17,303 nucleotides of DNA from DATIYW01 sp035517415 (GTDB lineage Bacteria; Acidobacteriota; Thermoanaerobaculia; Thermoanaerobaculales; Thermoanaerobaculaceae), in the NCBI GenBank assembly GCA_035517415.1, contig DATIYW010000033.1:1-17303 (forward strand), given 5' to 3'. The notes below the pieces were generated by a model that did no database searches, had not been told where the DNA came from, and was given only the letters and a program-made list of their open reading frames with translations. Position 1 is the stretch's first letter. Every line of letters starts with the position of its first letter. Positions 14,923 to 17,303 of the stretch are shown piece by piece. Made by a program: the position numbers and the translations under genes.

Positions 14923-16220
14923 TCGAGAGGAGAGCGTTCCAGGGAGGTCAGTACGCCGCGGAGCTCGAGTCGCCGCAGGTCTACCGGGCTCGCCGCCGCA
15001 GGCTGCAGGAGAGGTTGGACGACGGCGCGCTGGCGGTCGTGCTCGGCGCCACCGACGCGCGCGGTTACGGCGACGTTGGCACCTTCCGGCAGGAGCCGAC
15101 GTTCTTCTACCTCACCGGCGTCGAGCTGCCGGGCGCCGCGCTGCTGCTCGAGAAGGAGAGCGAGGCGCTGCTGCTGCCGGCGCGTCGGCCGGCGCTCGAG
15201 GCGTGGACGGGGCCGAAGTTCGGGCCCGGCGAGGAGGCGGCGGCCGCCCTCGGGTTCGAGGCGGTGCTCGACCGCGACTCCAGCGAGATCGTCGTCGACG
15301 CCCGCCGGCGCCCGGTGCCGGGCCTCGCCGACCGCGTCGCGGGCAAGCTCGAGAGCGGCGGCGCGCTGTGGGTCGTCCTGCCCGGAGGCACCTCCGGCGA
15401 GCCGACTCCCGAGCAGCGGATGGTCGCGACGCTGCGCGAGCGGATCGCCAGCTTCACCGTGCGCGACCTCGCGCCCGCGGTCGCCGAGCTGCGGCTGCGC
15501 AAGGAGCCCGGCGAGGTCGCGCTGATGCGCAAGGCGGTCGCCGCCACGATCGCGGCGATGCAGGCCGCGGCGCGCCACGTGCGTCCGGGCGCGCGCGAGG
15601 GCGAGCTCGACGGCGCGGCGTTCGCCGCGCTGCGCGCCGCGGGCGCCGAGGGCTGGGCGTTCCCGCCCATCGTCGGCGCCGGGCCGGCCGGCTGCATCCT
15701 CCACTACGACGCCAACCTCGGCACGCTCCAAGCGGGCGAGACGGTGGTGGTGGACATCGGCGCGCGCCACGGCTACTACTGCGGCGACCTGACGCGCACG
15801 TTCCCAGTCGGGGGGCGGTTCTCGCCCCGCCAGCGTCAGCTCTACGACGCCGTCCTTGGCGCCTACGAGGCCGCGGTCGCGACGCTGCGCCCGGGCTCGA
15901 CGCTGGGCGCGGCGCGCAAGGCCGCCTTCGCGTCCCTCGAGGGGTGCGGCGTGCCGGGCGAGGAGGGCAGGTCGTTGGGGCAGTTCTTCATCCACGGCCT
16001 CGGGCACTTCCTCGGCCTGGAGGCGCACGACGCCGGCGGCGAGGCGCCGAGCCTGGCGCCGGGGATGATCGTGACGGTCGAGCCGGGCGTGTACCTGCAC
16101 GGCGAGGGGATCGGGATCCGCATCGAGGACGATTACCTGATCACGGACGACGGAGCCGAGAACCTCTCCGCCGCACTGCCGCGCGACGCGGCGTCGGTCG
16201 AGCGGATGGTGGGGAAGTAG
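14919..16220 (+). CDS. pepP: Xaa-Pro aminopeptidase (M24B), PepP-like
   Basis: A cytoplasmic metallopeptidase that removes an N-terminal residue preceding proline. The 433-residue protein has an N-terminal aminopeptidase-P domain (about 20-160, with FFYLTGVELPGAALLLE) and a C-terminal pita-bread M24 domain. All five dinuclear-metal ligands are present: D279 (VVVDIG), D290 (YCGDLTRTFP), H363 (HGLGHFLGLEAHD), E388 (TVEPGVY) and E403 (RIEDDY). Length and order match PepP. The ATG overlaps the permease stop in ATGA and follows GGAGGAA (14907-14913). It is the last gene of the overlapping string and ends in TAG immediately before a hairpin. Confidence 0.93.
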   Translation: MIERRAFQGGQYAAELESPQVYRARRRRLQERLDDGALAVVLGATDARGYGDVGTFRQEPTFFYLTGVELPGAALLLEKESEALLLPARRPALEAWTGPKFGPGEEAAAALGFEAVLDRDSSEIVVDARRRPVPGLADRVAGKLESGGALWVVLPGGTSGEPTPEQRMVATLRERIASFTVRDLAPAVAELRLRKEPGEVALMRKAVAATIAAMQAAARHVRPGAREGELDGAAFAALRAAGAEGWAFPPIVGAGPAGCILHYDANLGTLQAGETVVVDIGARHGYYCGDLTRTFPVGGRFSPRQRQLYDAVLGAYEAAVATLRPGSTLGAARKAAFASLEGCGVPGEEGRSLGQFFIHGLGHFLGLEAHDAGGEAPSLAPGMIVTVEPGVYLHGEGIGIRIEDDYLITDDGAENLSAALPRDAASVERMVGK

Positions 16221-16250
16221 CTCGGTCTGGAAAGGGTTGTCCAGATCGAG
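16221..16250 (+). terminator. 11-bp hairpin directly after the pepP stop codon
   Basis: CTCGGTCTGGA (16221-16231) pairs with TCCAGATCGAG (16240-16250) in 11 consecutive pairs, including one G-U, around an 8-base loop. It begins on the first base after the TAG stop, the place for a 3' end of a long operon. There is no T-tract after it, so it would be a tract-less or Rho-assisted terminator or an mRNA 3'-end stabiliser. Confidence 0.5.
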
Positions 16251-16254
16251 GGCG

Positions 16255-16290
16255 GGCCGCCGCGAGGTGGCTACGGGACCCGCGGCGGCC
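16255..16290. promoter_or_regulatory. Perfect 10-bp GC-only inverted repeat overlapping the nadA promoter
   Basis: GGCCGCCGCG (16255-16264) and CGCGGCGGCC (16281-16290) are perfect reverse complements separated by 16 bases. The right arm touches the TATAAT at 16291, and the expected -35 falls in the spacer. It could be a second terminator hairpin for the upstream operon, or an operator controlling nadA. Confidence 0.5.
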
Positions 16291-16296
16291 TATAAT
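16291..16296 (+). promoter_or_regulatory. nadA promoter -10 box
   Basis: A perfect TATAAT in very GC-rich surroundings, with no good -35 (TGGCTA at 17-bp spacing, three of six). The start of transcription would be near 16303. That leaves a leader of about 14 bases holding the GGGGGGA ribosome site (16305-16311) before the TTG start at 16317. Confidence 0.6.
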
Positions 16297-16316
16297 CTCG
16301 ATTCGGGGGGATTCGA

Positions 16317-17300
16317 TTGAACCTCGCTCTCAGTCCACTACCGGAGGCGCCGGTTGATGCGGCCGTACTGGCCGAAGAGATCCGCCGCCTCAAGGCGGAG
16401 CGGCGGGCGGTGCTGCTCGCGCACTACTACCAGGACGGCGACATCCAGGACCTCGCCGATTTCGTCGGCGACTCGCTCGAGCTGGCGCGCGCGGCGCAGC
16501 GCGCGAACGCAAGGGTCATCGCGTTCTGCGGCGTGCGCTTCATGGCCGAGGTGGCCAAGATCCTCAACCCGGGCGCGGAGGTGCTGATCCCGAGCCTCGA
16601 GGCGGGCTGCTCGCTCGAGGAGTCGTGCCCGCCGGACGCGTTCGCGCGCTGGCGGGCGCAGTACCCCGGTGCGATCGCGGTCACCTACATCAACTGCTCC
16701 GCCGCGGTGAAGGCGCTCTCCGACGTGATCGTGACCTCGTCCTCGGCGGAGAAGATCATCCGGCAGCTGCCGGCGGACGCGAGGGTGCTGTTCGCGCCCG
16801 ACCGCTTTCTCGGCGCCTACCTGGTGCGCAAGACCGGCCGGCAGATGGTGCTGTGGCCCGGCACCTGCATCGTGCACGAGCAGTTCTCGGCCAAGTCGCT
16901 GGTGGAGCTCAAGGTCGAGCACCCGGAGGCGCTCACCGCCGCGCACCCGGAGTGCCCGGAGTCGATCCTTAACCTCGCCGACCACGTCGGCTCGACCTCG
17001 TCGATCCTCCGCTTCGTGCAGGACAGCCCGGCGCGCGAGTTCCTCATCGCCACCGAGCCCGGGATCATCCACCAGATGGAGAAGCTCGCCCCCGGCAAGC
17101 GCTTCATCTCGGTCCCGGGCGCGAGCGGCGAGTGCGCCTGCAACGTCTGCCCCTACATGAAGAAGAACAACCTCGCCAACCTCTACGCCTGCCTTCGCGA
17201 CGGGCGTCCGCGCCTCGACCTGCCCGAGGACCTGCGCCTGGCGGCGCTCAAGCCGCTGCAGCGCATGCTCGAGATGGCCGCCGCCCCGACCGGCGACTGA
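16317..17300 (+). CDS. nadA: Quinolinate synthase
   Basis: NadA condenses iminoaspartate with dihydroxyacetone phosphate to quinolinate in de novo NAD synthesis, using an oxygen-sensitive [4Fe-4S] cluster. The 327-residue cytoplasmic protein has HYYQDGDIQDLADFVGDS near the N-terminus. The three predicted cluster ligands are C98 (AGCSLEESC), C184 (GTCIVHEQF) and C278 (CNVCPYM). Other cysteines lie at 104, 213, 273 and 275. GSTSSILRF and the MKKNNLANLY segment match the family. No ATG is available near the start; the TTG after GGGGGGA gives the expected length. It has its own promoter after a 96-bp gap and is not part of the overlapping string. The partner genes nadB and nadC may lie beyond the right edge, but only three bases follow the stop. 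Confidence 0.95.
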   Translation: MNLALSPLPEAPVDAAVLAEEIRRLKAERRAVLLAHYYQDGDIQDLADFVGDSLELARAAQRANARVIAFCGVRFMAEVAKILNPGAEVLIPSLEAGCSLEESCPPDAFARWRAQYPGAIAVTYINCSAAVKALSDVIVTSSSAEKIIRQLPADARVLFAPDRFLGAYLVRKTGRQMVLWPGTCIVHEQFSAKSLVELKVEHPEALTAAHPECPESILNLADHVGSTSSILRFVQDSPAREFLIATEPGIIHQMEKLAPGKRFISVPGASGECACNVCPYMKKNNLANLYACLRDGRPRLDLPEDLRLAALKPLQRMLEMAAAPTGD

Positions 17301-17303
17301 ACC

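Overview
This is a GC-rich, gene-dense chromosomal window of ordinary housekeeping genes. I see no mobile element, CRISPR array, rRNA or tRNA. Lipoprotein-type and Sec signal peptides, Hfq with an arginine rim, CoaX-type pantothenate kinase, GTG/TTG starts and a TPR lipoprotein with an S-layer-homology-like C-terminus fit a GC-rich Gram-negative lineage. Acidobacteriota (Thermoanaerobaculia-like) is my best guess, but it is an inference from gene content and not a phylogenetic result.

Layout. At the left edge, a truncated minus-strand isoprenylcysteine-methyltransferase-family gene (1-273) diverges from a secreted alpha/beta hydrolase (355-1362). The 81-bp gap between them carries a 12-bp bulged inverted repeat. 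After a 96-bp gap with a 14-bp palindrome and a likely extended -10 element, thirteen plus-strand genes run from valS (1459) to a Xaa-Pro aminopeptidase (16220). They hold only one non-coding base between them, because every other junction overlaps. In order: valS, birA, coaX, a conserved unknown gene, a TrmA/RlmD-type RNA m5U methyltransferase, comEC, miaA, hfq, a TPR/SLH-like lipoprotein, a CRP/FNR regulator, a CDP-alcohol phosphatidyltransferase, an AI-2E-type permease fused to a glutaredoxin-like domain, and a pepP-like M24 peptidase. Two stable hairpins follow, and then nadA (16317-17300) with a perfect TATAAT.

How the genes work together. The string combines translation and RNA modification (valS, the m5U methyltransferase, miaA, hfq), cofactor metabolism (birA for biotin, coaX for CoA; nadA next door for NAD), the envelope (lipoprotein, phospholipid synthase, permease, ComEC) and one cyclic-nucleotide-type regulator. 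Overlapping start and stop codons suggest co-transcription and translational coupling. A possible internal promoter within miaA could give hfq and the downstream genes separate control.

The most unusual points are the permease/glutaredoxin fusion that has lost one active-site cysteine, a 4x7-bp tandem repeat inside valS, the TPR+SLH-like lipoprotein, the hairpins overlapping the nadA promoter, and a conserved gene of unknown function between coaX and the RNA methyltransferase. I did not find convincing evidence of a new multi-gene system.
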